Translations under genes and position numbers: made by a program
Notes under the pieces: model-generated
Database searches by the model: none
Seen by the model: only the letters and a program-made list of their open reading frames with translations
Told to the model about the DNA's origin: nothing
DNA from: Spinellus fusiger
Taxonomy: Eukaryota > Mucoromycota > Mucoromycetes > Mucorales > Phycomycetaceae
Assembly: GCA_025094145.1 (NCBI GenBank)
Contig: JALLLS010000077.1
Location: forward strand, 62,001-126,000
Reading direction: 5' to 3'
Length of the DNA: 64,000 bases
Shown here: piece after piece, positions 22,994 to 34,139 of the stretch
How the letters are laid out: every line of letters starts with the position of its first letter
Numbering within the stretch: the first letter of the stretch is position 1

Positions 22994-23860
22994 ATGAATA
23001 TAAAGCGATCAAAAGAATGTAATCGATGGATTCAAACTCCGATATACTTTTATACCAAAAAAATAATATACACTCTTCTTTTCTCTGTTCATAAAACTAC
23101 TTTTCTTACAGTATCTAACTCATTCAACACTGAAAAAATATTCACCAGAACCCCTGGGATGTATGAAAAGTACACTATCTTTGAGAATTGTTCAGATATC
23201 ATCCATCAGGTGCTGAATCTGGAATCCACTCAGGTCGAGGCATCTCGTCTATTTAACATCTTAATACTTTGAGAAATATCGTGAAACACTACAAGGAAAC
23301 CAACCAAGTTGAATCTTCAACTGAAAGTGACTGGAAAATAAAGCTGGAAAATAGGGCTCTTTGATGGTTAAGAAAAAAATAGTAGCTAATGATTTCGATC
23401 AGACCAAGGAGGCCATCAGGACAAGCATGGCCATCAAGGTATCAGACAAGACTCTGAAGAGGTACCTTGGTATCTTGGAAGAATTCTACTACTATGGACT
23501 CAAATATCTTTTGATTATAAACCCTGAAGTCATTGACCGCCTATAGGATGACAATGCTGGACCCCATACGAGAAAGGCAACTCAATTAGAGAGTAGTAAA
23601 TGGTATAGTAATAACTATTTAATGGCTCTCTCAATACTGATCTCAATCCAACTGAGCATCTGTGGGCTTAATTTAATATCATTATAAAGGTGAGAAAGGT
23701 ATATTCTGCCAAACAGAAGTTGGAGATGGCTCTGATGCTGAAATAGGGTAAAATATAGAAGGAAGTGACAGACACCCTCATTGCCAGCATGGGGCAGAGA
23801 TGTCAAGGATGATCACAGTAGTTACTAAGCAACCTTATAATAAAACTTCTTTTATGTATT
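22994..23860 (+). pseudogene. Tc1-like transposase relic, family 4
   Basis: Short open pieces with many stops: IFENCSDIIHQVLNLESTQ, TKEAIRTSMAIKVSDKTLKR (HTH-like), a DNAGPHTRKATQ segment (second Asp), LISIQLSICGL (a decayed DLNPTEHLW in the neighbouring frame) and a final ASMGQRCQ. The arrangement is that of a Tc1 transposase. A shorter relic of the same family is at 31591-32140. Confidence 0.6.
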
Positions 23861-24196
23861 CTAAACACTATTCTATGTATCTATTGAAATTTTTACGTCT
23901 TTAGCTAATGATTTCATGAAGTTATAACACCATTAAGAAATGTACAAATATAAAAAAGGAAATTATATTTGAAAATGATCGGTTACTTATTGAGGGTTAC
24001 TTTATTTTCAAATGAATTGTTCTCTTTATTACTATATTATCCTTTGTAAATACAAAAAAGTCTCTTATTAGTTTATTACTTTGACAATTTATCAGACAGT
24101 AAGGTAGCATTGGTCAAGTCATAGTCTAATTATTTTATTCGTTAATGAAGACATATTCAAATACAATATATTATAAGAAAAACTTAATTTGTTTCA

Positions 24197-24619
24197 TCCA
24201 CTTGTAAAAGGTGGGCTTGATAAGTAGATTGGTCCTGTTCATGCTTAATTTCTTCATTGTCTGGAGTGGTCTTTGGCTCTTCTTTCAAGTTCTCCAAATC
24301 ATCTTCCTTGTTACTTATGCATACACTCTCTTTATCTTTTATAGACTCGAGTACTATTTTCCCTCAACTTTTTCAATATTCTGAAAACAGTAGATAAGCT
24401 AATGCCTACTATGGCAGCCATCTTCCTTTGGCTGAGTTCATTGACCTTGTGTTCATGTATAACAGTGTTGCGCATGCCTTTATCAATAGGCTTTCCATTT
24501 TTATGGGTTTTATGGGGAATTCCAGTACTGATTATTTCTTCAGTAATATCTTTTTGCTCATTAGCAGCTGTTTGTTCGATGAGTGAACTAGTAGGCATTA
24601 AGGAAGATATCGAATACAC
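24197..24619 (-). pseudogene. Helix-turn-helix fragment, transposase-like
   Basis: A 95-residue minus-strand frame contains KVNELSQRKMAAIVGISLST followed by VFRILKKLRE, a homeodomain-like HTH of the type at the N-terminus of Tc1/IS630 transposases. It stops at 24332; a charged frame (KEDDLENLKEEPKTT) continues in another phase to about 24190, suggesting a frameshift. No catalytic part follows. Confidence 0.5.
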
Positions 24620-24930
24620 TGTAATTTGGATAAATTATTATTCGGGAAATAAAAATATGACTGAGATATTCACAGAATAGTTATGATTTTCACTGCTTGG
24701 ATATTCTTCCTTTCTCATTAGAATAAAGCAACCCAGCTACACTAAGTCATTCGTAAGAAAAAAATTTAACTATTTTATTATCTAAATAGAAACACCTTTT
24801 TATAGTTATTATTAAATGACTAGTATATATATCATTAGCTAATAAGTATCTTTTATTTTATCCATATTATTATTCTAGTAGCTTTGATCTGATTAAAAAT
24901 ATAACATGATTCTGTACAGGCATAATGATA

Positions 24931-26308
24931 TACAGTCCCATGTAATAAATGAGTAGACAAAAGATAAAGTTCTATTTTTTATTCTTCAAAAATAAAATAG
25001 AGGTCTTTTTCTTTTCTTTTATAACTTATTCAATAGATGACTTTAGTCAATGAAAATCAGCCAACTCTTAGCCAAGAACATAAAGATAGTCCCACTGAAA
25101 GAAGAGAGCATGCTATGTTTATTAAAGGTCAAATCATAGGACAATGGAAAATGCATGCTACTTATCAAGAGATTACTGACGATCTTGACATCCCAAAAAA
25201 CAGTGGGCGGAAGTGTTCAATTGTATAAAAATAAAGGCATAAATCGACCCAAAATGTGTACAGGAAGACCTGAAAAGGTTTCATCTACTTCAAAACTGGA
25301 TATCGTTCTGTCTATTCGCAGAAACCCTATGCAAACAATTGCATATGATTTGAAAAATATGAATGATGCAGGCGTGGATATTTGCCGTAGTACATTTCTA
25401 AAATACATAAATGAACTCAGGTTTTTTTCATGCTCACCATCAAGACTACATGGTATGACACTTACTCACAAGCAAAGACAATTGGAATTGTGTAAAAACA
25501 AGACTAATTGGCCAGCGGAGAGGTGGAGTAACATCGTTTGGTCTGATAAATCCCATTTTACAGTTGTGGTCAATAATAAAGGGACTAGAGTGATCAGGAA
25601 GATAAAAGGTATGAGGAACACTATACACAATGCACATACAAGTATAGCAAGGACTGGGTCATAGTTTGGGGTTGCTTTTGGCGTGGAGGTGTAGGACCTC
25701 TTGTACTCTTGGAGGGATCAGTTAATCAAGACAAGTATGTTAATGTACTTGCTAAATACCTTCTTCCCTGGTTCCTTCAATTGCAAGAGAACCTCAATGA
25801 GACCATGCTCTTCCAAGTGGACGGTGCTCTTTTCCATACAGGAACATATAGTAGGTGGTACAAACAAAAGAGATACATGATCATAGGTTTTTGATTTTTG
25901 GCTTGCACAAAGTCAAGATCTTAACCCAATTGGGCATATCTGGACTTATCTTGAAAAGAAGATCAAGCCACATCAAACAAGTATAACCAATACAAAATAT
26001 CTTGAACGATGCTTGTGTTGTGAATGGGAGAAGATGCCAAATGAATTTCTGGAAAATCTAGTGGATAGCATGCCAAGGAGGTGCTCCACTGTGGTGAAGA
26101 ATAAAGGCTCTGTTACAAAGTATTGAGCAATATTTTTGTAATAAAGATTTGGACGATCATCTAAAGAACAACTGTTCCAAATCTTTTGTTATTCTATGAA
26201 AATTTCATTATAAACATCTTGAACTGATATATATGCCTTTATTTTTCAAAATAAAAATAAAAATAAAAAAATAATTTTTCGTCTACTCATTTATTACATG
26301 AGACTGTA
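24931..26308 (+). mobile_element. Tc1-like element, family 2, full-length copy
   Basis: Inverted ends: TACAGTCCCATGTAATAAA at 24931 and TTTATTACATGAGACTGTA ending at 26308, with TA borders; length about 1.38 kb. Deletion derivatives of the same family, 864-866 bp, sit at 48441-49304 and 62187-63052. Confidence 0.9.
25037..26127 (+). pseudogene. Tc1 transposase (family 2), frameshifted
   Basis: Order of parts: KGQIIGQWKMHATYQEITDD (first HTH), VGGSVQLYKNKGINRP, GRPEKVSSTSK linker, WSNIVWSDKSHFTV (first Asp), VLLEGSVNQDKYVNVL, MLFQVDGALFHTGTY (second Asp), SQDLNPIGHIWTYLEKK (third acidic position altered to Gly-His-Ile) and SMPRRCSTVVKNKG at the end. At least three frame changes (near 25200, 25660 and 25890) break the ORF. 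Confidence 0.88.
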
Positions 26309-28532
26309 TAGAAAAAGAGATAGATTAAGTGGCTATACTGAAATACGGCCCAGGTCTTGAACTCTATAGATCATAATATAAAATTCTTATCATAGAAACG
26401 ACAATACTAAAATCATATGCAAGGGATAGATCATACTCTAGAGTAGTAGCTAACTGAAGCTTGAGAGAATATTAATAATATAAAAGACATGACAATATAG
26501 TTTATGTTATTATCAGTTGTATAACTATAGCTTTATATTTTTTCTTTGATTTAGTAAAAAATGAACACTGCTTTGAGTAATCATATAAACATGTACCATC
26601 TACATTGAACTAACCTTTTTTAATTGGTATAAGATCATTGTACTAAAAATGCTGATCACTTTCAAGACTGATTAACGGAATTCGAAGAACAAAAATCAAA
26701 CTTAAGTATTTCTGTTTTTATTTTATTTTCATTTTACCGCTTCCTTTGGATTCTTCTATCGATACTATATATTGTATTTATATCAATCTATCTTTATAAA
26801 GCCCCAATTCACTTGCAATAGTTCAAAAATATAGGCAGCGGATGGTATTTGACTTACTAATTGGGGATAGTCTCTTTACCAAAAATAGGGTCCTTGGATG
26901 AGTATTTAGTACACAAAAAGTGGTGAGTAAAAATAAAACAAAGGCTTAATATCTATTCTCTTCCAACTAATGCCATAATACAATTATTTAATCAACTTAA
27001 AAACACCTCAGCCTCATAGAAAAAGCCATTCTTAGTCAATAAAATATCCTTGTATAATAATTGCCCCATTCTACTATCCATTCGTGTATATAGTATTTCA
27101 TGAATAGTATAATCAAACTGCTTGTGTATTAGGTAATAGAGTGATTTTCAGTCCATTCACAAATAGAACATGTTTGTAATTATTATAGTACAAAGACACT
27201 TAAGACGATGATGGTAGCAACTGAAGGTAACAATGTGAATGATGCTAAGCAGGACAGGATTAAATATTCTCAAAAACTGATCTTCTGTTAAACAAATAGA
27301 AAAGTAAAACAGAAAGCATTTCATAGTGGGAAAAAAATTTCTTTTTTTCTTCTTATATCATTAGGATTTCTACAAAGTACAATAGAGTGTATTTTTAACA
27401 TTAATTCATTGTTCCTTGCTTTATTGATTATTATTATTTATGGATAAACACCTTACATCTTATTTTATTTTCTTTTGAAAAATAGGAGAGATAGCGAGAT
27501 AAGTATGAGATTATTATGTCAGTCTTTTGCCCTACCTGAAGTGCACCCAAGTTACACTGAATACTATTGTTATGCATATCTTGTTTGACTATGTAAATGT
27601 TGCTATTTAACAGACAGCCCTAGAACAGCTATAAAAATTAAGCTTATTGAGTCATCTGTAGACATAGACTACACTGGCAAAAGAGTAAATGCGTGTGAGG
27701 AAGCTTTCTTTGGTAGAATAGGCTACTGCCCTAATGATTTTGCCTCGTTAGATTCTCCTAGTTTCTGTCTATGAGATCATCTGTTCTATCATTATTTTTA
27801 ATAAATAAATACTCATACATTTTTCTTAATATTTTCTTTATCTGTCAATTACCAATAAACTCTCACTCTTTGCTTGAGGCATGAGTATTGCTACAACATC
27901 GTATTTGACCTGAGATGAAAAATAAAAATATGACAGAAGATAGCCACGGTATTTTAAGTTTGGGTTAGAGTGACAGGAGATATAATTTTATTTCGAGTGA
28001 ATGTTCTATAGTGGCCTCGAAGTTTAAAACTCTTCATGTCGGAATATAAACAAGAGAAGAGATGAAGGCATGTTGATTATGGCCATTGCACAAGTTCCAA
28101 GTTACTGAAAATTAAAGTTTTAATCAACGTGTGGCTTTCATGTACAAGAATAATAGAAATAATGAGACACAAAATAACCTTTGAATTGGTATCTTTCTTA
28201 ATGTCGCCTTTTTTCTCTCCCTCTTCCTCAACAGCAATGGCAGTGATATCTATAGTCACGGGCCATACTGTTCTAGATCCCTGAGTTAAGTTGGATTCTG
28301 CATGAACACTACTTATCTAGAATATCTTATTTTCAGCACTAAAGATGCAGAAAAAAAAGAAAATAGTTGACTTAAGAATCTCATAAAATTGTGCATTATT
28401 ATCATAATCCTCAGCTTATCTGGGAGATCTGTTCTGTACTATACTTCATCGGTGATGATAATAATGTATCATTCTTTTATTATCTTTGTACAAGCTATGC
28501 TGATGTATTTACAGGAATGGATAGAGGCTTGC
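26309..28532. other. Intergenic, 2.2 kb
   Basis: AT-rich. A minus-strand open stretch at about 28195-28300 (SNLTQGSRTVWPVTIDIT and an EEEGEKKGDIKK tail) has a coding look but no start, stop or splice partners that I can place; it might be an exon of an unrecognised gene. Nothing else is supported. Confidence 0.35.
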
Positions 28533-30120
28533 TTAAAGTAGCTTATCAACAATATTGAGAGCAACAAATACTAGGATAGTACATACGGGAATGCAAATAA
28601 TTCCATAACTCCAGAACAACATTCGAAGCATCTCTTCTTCAAAGATACCATTCACTTGTGTGATTTGTACAAGGTTAATAGCAGTGGGTGTACTAGAAAG
28701 TACAATCATCATAACAATAAACACTGGATCTTGTGCTAAAACAGACCATTGGGATCCATAGATCACAAATAAGACAACGAATGGAATACCGAGAAAAGGC
28801 ATAAGCAACATGCGTACAAAAATGGCGGCAGAAACTGGCTTTTTCACACCAGGAGAGACTTCATGGTGAGATTCAGAAATACAAGTGAGTTGTGCACCTA
28901 AGCAACTCAGAACAAGAGGAACGGCTGCTTTACCACACACTTCAATGGCTTTAGTGAAGGATGGATACAGGAATGAGTCTTCTCCGTACATCAGTTGTTT
29001 GAGGGGAGTAAGACCCACAAATAAAGCCAGTGTAGCAGCATACAAAGGAGGAGACATGAAGCCGTCTATCTTTTTGGTAATGCACACAAACCACCAACTA
29101 CTAGGCACTCGATCAGTAATGTGTTCTACCGTTGATTTATAATGCGAGTTTGAACCTAACAGACTAGTGTTTTCATCCTCTCCTATGTGTGCTTGTGTTC
29201 CTTTTCCATCTTCATTCTGAATATTTAATGTCAGAGTGCTTGGTGTACCGCGATGAAGTCTGTTTTCTACATCTATGTCTTGGGGATCCAGCAAAGAGGA
29301 GACTGTAGAGACATCTACAGAGTTGTATCCTTGGTGTGGGGTGGTGTAATGGTGAGAATAGGTTGATTCACTAGCATGAGTGACAGTGTATTGATCTTTA
29401 TCATCATCATCACCATCACGGCGTTTTAACAAGTGGTAACCATAAGACCAACGGACTAAGTTACCGAAGAGGGCGAAGAATAGTGTATAAGAAATACCCC
29501 TAGAAAGAACATTAATAAAAAGGAGATGAGATCAGTCGTTGCAATGAGATATGATGTAGTCTCTATCTCTATCTTACCTTGAAGCTACTGCTTCTGGTGT
29601 ATCATCCTTTGATGAAAACAATATTTCAGCTGCTTCCGAGACTGCTAGACTGGAAATAATGGCAATAGGAAGCGAATTGGTGTTGGGAAAAAGTGCACAT
29701 GCCAAAACAAAGCGTCTGTTTTTTGAACTCAATCTAATCATACGAGAAACAGTTTGACTTCCAATAAAACTCATCATCATAAAGATACAGTAAAACACAG
29801 GAATTGGCCAAAACTCAATAAGTTTTTGCATAGAAATAACAGAGGCTACATTGGAGAATAGTAGACAAGGCGTGAAAAATACAAGGTTGAGTTTTGATAA
29901 CCACTATTATTCTACAATGAGTTCAATGAAATTCAATGACATTTTACCTTTTGCTTTTCCATATCGAAATAACCCTTCTTTGTCAAAAGGTAACCAAAGA
30001 AAACAATGGTCATCACTTGTAAGATGGCCTACATGTTTTCAGTATAAGCCATTGATAGAAGTGTCTTTGTTATTTTCTAATTACCTGAACAGCCGAAATA
30101 ATTAAGTCTGTTACAGCCAT
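28533..30120 (-). CDS. PIN-like / auxin-efflux-carrier family membrane transporter
   Basis: Four exons: 30085-30120, 29948-30028, 29578-29903, 28533-29499; 1410 nt, 469 residues. Family: Membrane transport protein (Mem_trans), as in yeast ECM3 and YLR152C; fungal members act in intracellular membranes and their substrates are not settled. The N-terminal half has about five membrane helices including VFFGYLLTKKGYFD, LNLVFFTPCLLFSNV and LACALFPNTNSLPIAIISSL (the conserved N-S-L-P turn). A hydrophilic loop of about 100 residues (RRDGDDDDKDQ to VEHIT) follows, then five C-terminal helices with VPLVLSCLGAQLT, FLGIPFVVLFVIYG and VLSSTPTAINLVQITQ. The first exon encodes only 12 residues; its ATG is the only one that joins in frame. 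Confidence 0.9.
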
Positions 30121-31590
30121 GTAATAAAAATCAAATAATTGAAAAGAGAATAAAAAGTAATAAGAATAAAAATTAAAATATCTTTAAAATAAAATAGGAT
30201 TTATACTCATTCTGACTTTTTATGTTATGTACTTTCCATTGTTACCTTCTGTTAGACAAGTATCGGGTCATTAAACATATCGGGATGAATAGGCAAGATC
30301 GTGTCTGTCATTCACTCCGCACACAATAGTTGAAAGATATGAAATATGCTTAAAATAGCCTCCACTTCGATGTCAATGAATTTTTACTCGTCAGCATACT
30401 TGGAAATGAGGCATATTTACTTATTACTATATTGTATAGTAATTTCTGCATTGAAATAAGAACACTTTTTATGAAGAACAATGACTCCTTAATCTGTCTG
30501 AATCTAGACCCATAACTACATTCATACAGAAAGAGAGGAAAAATACGCTTGCAGAATCATGAATATTGGAACCAGTGATTAGTGAATAATTATTGGGTGG
30601 CACTACATATTTTAATATGCGGGTTATTTTTTTTAGTTATAAATCAGTCTTCCACGGTACTATAACCTTGTTTGTATCAATAAAAGGGATCAAATTGTAT
30701 TTTTCATATATTTACTGTATAGGAAAATAAGCCGTAGTAATCCTGCCGATGACTTCAATTTATGAATGACGAAATAATAATAGGAATCTCAGCCACGGGA
30801 TAACAAGAGTTTGTTGCAGTATGTATATATTATCTTACAGAAAGCATCTATAGATTATGCTACTGTGTTAAACATATTTGTTTTATATTACTATATTCTT
30901 ATTTTGTATTTCTGTCCAATATATTTTAATGTTATCTTTTGTGCTAATACTTTATTAATTGTTCTTTGTCTTCATGCATGCACAACACTTGTAGAAATGC
31001 CTAGTAACATAGTTTATATCATGTTCTTTGTTACAATAATATGACTGTAATGATGATGCCATTAAAAAGATATTATTAATAGAGCTAATCAATATACGCT
31101 ATAGCATAATGACATGTCTGTTTGAATATAAAAATAGCTTATTTAGACTTAAGCTGAACAATTTGGCAGTTTTTGTTTTTGTTTCGTTTAATGGTTTATT
31201 CGTGGTAATATCTACGTCTGTAATATAATGACTAGTACTATTTCAATTGGGATCTTAAGTACTTTTTTTTTACTATCAATAAATAAATCAATAGTTTATG
31301 AATTCTCTAATTCTATTTTATTTGGTGCGCGGTAGATTTCACTCTCTGTTTTAGAAAGCATTACAGTGTCTTAGTCTAAAATGAGACGATTGGAAGTTTA
31401 ATTTGAGACAGTATAGATCTAAATATGAGACAATGCGAAAAGAAAAACAGACAAATCAAATGTCATTTTTAGACGTTTGAATGCTTTTTTTAGAAGAGTT
31501 TTCTGTCAATCAAGTCTTGAATTCTATTTGGTCCAGAATATAATTGATCTTCTCTTGTGAAATAGAGTGAAATAACGAACCATACATAAA
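30121..31590. other. Intergenic, 1.4 kb
   Basis: AT-rich, with no supported gene. A 77-codon frame at 30811-31044 is hydrophobic and AT-biased and matches nothing recognised. Confidence 0.4.
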
Positions 31591-32140
31591 GTGGCCGATA
31601 AAAATAATCAGGGCCTTTTTTTTTTTAAAAAAAAAACACTATTTTCTATAATGACTTACCTATCTAGCACTGTAAACATCTTCAGATCCCTTGAGATGTA
31701 TATAAAAAACAGTATTGGTATTGAAACTTTCCAAGCTATTCTGTACCAAGTACTAAGCATGAACTCTACTCTGGTCAAAGTATTTCTCCTATTCAATGTG
31801 CTTAATTCTATGGGAAACTAGTGAAGCAATTGAAAGAAAGCAGTTGAGTAAAACAACTTAAGAATGAAAGGCATCAAATGGTATAGTAATGACTATTTAC
31901 TATTCTTTACAATGTTCTGATCTCAATCCAGTGAAGCCTATGGGCCTCTCGAAAAGATCATAAGAAACAGCATAAAAATATATCCCACTAAGGAAAGGCT
32001 TGAGTTCATTGTGGTGCTAAGATGAGATAGAATATCAAAAATAATAGGCAACTCCATTGTCAGCATGGAGAGAAGATTTCAAACAGTCGTTGATACCAGT
32101 GACTCGAAGTGTTTATTAGTTCAACTTAAAATAAAATCCC
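31591..32140 (+). pseudogene. Tc1-like transposase relic, family 4, short copy
   Basis: Related to the relic at 23 kb: YIKNSIGIETFQAILYQVLS matches the block at about 23.2 kb in layout, and a SMERRFQTVVD-like end corresponds to the usual S-M-x-x-R-x-x-x-V-I-D tail. A long T-run/A-run palindrome (about 31615-31637) lies within it. Confidence 0.55.
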
Positions 32141-32823
32141 TTTTTTATAGTATAAACACTCTTTTATTTATGTATTATCTATGTATCTATCCAATGATTT
32201 TTCAAAGTGATCATACTATCAAGATAAATATGAATAAAAAAGAAATCAGTTTAAAAGGTCCTAATTATTTTTACCAGTTACTTTATACCCCTACACTGAC
32301 AATTCTAAATAGGCTTAATGAAACGTTTATACCTTGTGTGATTGGTTTCTGGCACTATTTCTATATCATTGTATCAGTTATGACAGGCTGTGTAGACTGT
32401 CACTCGTTTGTCTTTCTGCCCAATTGACTTGTTTTCATAGACCACTCTTCTTAACTCAAGCACTGAATGTAAGGATAAGGGACAATCACCAAGACTGTGA
32501 ATCTTATATCCTTCTTTATTATTTACTTTTACTTTTGCTGCTTGAGATAATAAAATACTTTATGAAGCAACTGCTTTGATCTTAAATAGGGATCGATAAA
32601 ATGTAGCTGTATCTTTTTTATATAGATACTGAGCTACTTTGTTTTTTATAAATATGAAATAATTATTTATTGTATTGTAGACATTATTTCTTTACGTATT
32701 TATATCAATTGTTAAAGAATTCATGTTCTATAACAATACCGAGGCAAAATATGAAAACTAAATAAGTAATTGTTTTAAAGAAACGATTACGTCTTATCTA
32801 TTAATAAAAATAAAAGAATATTA
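32141..32823. other. Intergenic, nothing firm
   Basis: Two overlapping small frames (32065-32427 and 32334-32579) are open but of AT-rich, hydrophobic composition and look like chance. Confidence 0.35.
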
Positions 32824-33112
32824 ATAACCACTTGGCCTACTGCAGGGATTTTGCAACCTACACTTTGCTTCGAAAAAAAAGTTTGCCCTTTGTAATGGGC
32901 CATAACTACTAGCACTCATAACTCAAGCCAATGCTTATCAGAGTTGTATGTTTTACAGTTGATAGAGACAGTGTGTTAAAGTATTGATGTTTTTATTTTA
33001 TATTAAACATAATAATAATAATAAAAGATATAGACTGAAAACTAATTTACGTCCTTGTAAACAACATTAGCAGTGGATCTACCTTCTCTTCCTGGTATGT
33101 GTCGTCTTTGGG
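32824..33112. repeat. 289-bp dispersed repeat, copy 2
   Basis: Near-identical direct copy of 8326-8614. Confidence 0.85.
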
Positions 33113-33114
33113 TT

Positions 33115-33770
33115 TAACCAAAGGGAAATCCGGACAGTTCAAAGAGTAAACAAAGTCTGATATTTATTTACTCTTTTGTACTTCTTTTATACTTTTCTAG
33201 TTACTAATATCTACTAATAAAAGCTATGGAAAGCCTTCTCTTGCTAAAGTATCATCCTTAGATATACGCCTTGCTAACTAACTCTTCTTCTACCATGGGG
33301 TCCCATTTAGGTAGTTTGTGTTTCTATTAACTGGGATCATCGATAGTTCTATTTATGGAAAGTGATCATCCAACATGGATAAAATTGTTTATTATAAAAA
33401 TGTAGCTAATACAATATTATGACTATAGCTACTGTCTAAGTGCATTCCCTCATAGCAATAGAATCTATACCCTAAAAGCCTCGTGCTTTATCCTTAGGAG
33501 ATAGATAACTATGATTACCTTGTAATTAATACTTGTCTTGAGAATAATAAACCATATATCATCTATTAGAAGAAGAGTCAGTACTATGTCTTGTGGATTA
33601 AAATAAGATCAAGCCGAGATGAAGACACTGCTTACCTTTTTTACTTTCAGAATAGTCTTTGGTGGTGCCTACAACTTCCTTCTATTGTTTCGCCTTTCTA
33701 ATAATAGTACATTACCTTGCTTAATTATGCTCATTTTGACGAGTACTTAAATATCAAGTTAATAGTTTCT
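33115..33770 (-). repeat. Repeat mosaic: 260-bp element plus reverse fragment of the 1.2-kb TIR family
   Basis: 33115-33378 is the reverse complement, with moderate divergence, of about 42905-43166. 33379-33770 is the reverse complement of the part of the 1.2-kb element that reads AAGTACTCGTCAAGATG...CCTAAGGATAAAGC in other copies. No coding function. Confidence 0.65.
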
Positions 33771-34139
33771 GTGAGAAATAACAAGATAATAACAAGACCA
33801 AAGAATAAAAGATATTCTCATTTAACTGAGGTATATATTTTAGCCTTCACTTCTCAAAAATTTATCAAGTCAAGATTCACAAGTCAAACAATTCACTCTC
33901 TTTCTAATATCAACTGAAATCTTCACCTGCACTGTCTGCAAAAAAAGACATTCAAAACAAAAGGAAATTTGAACGAACCCACTGCCACCCACAATATGTA
34001 AGGATAATCTCAAGTCTAAAAGTAATGTTGCTCGTTCTCTACTTTGAATAGTCCCAGGATTACCTATTCTCGGTATTTATTGTAGAAATAGAGGCATAGA
34101 ATAATAAGAACTAAACTAATGATGTTTCATTGCTATTAT

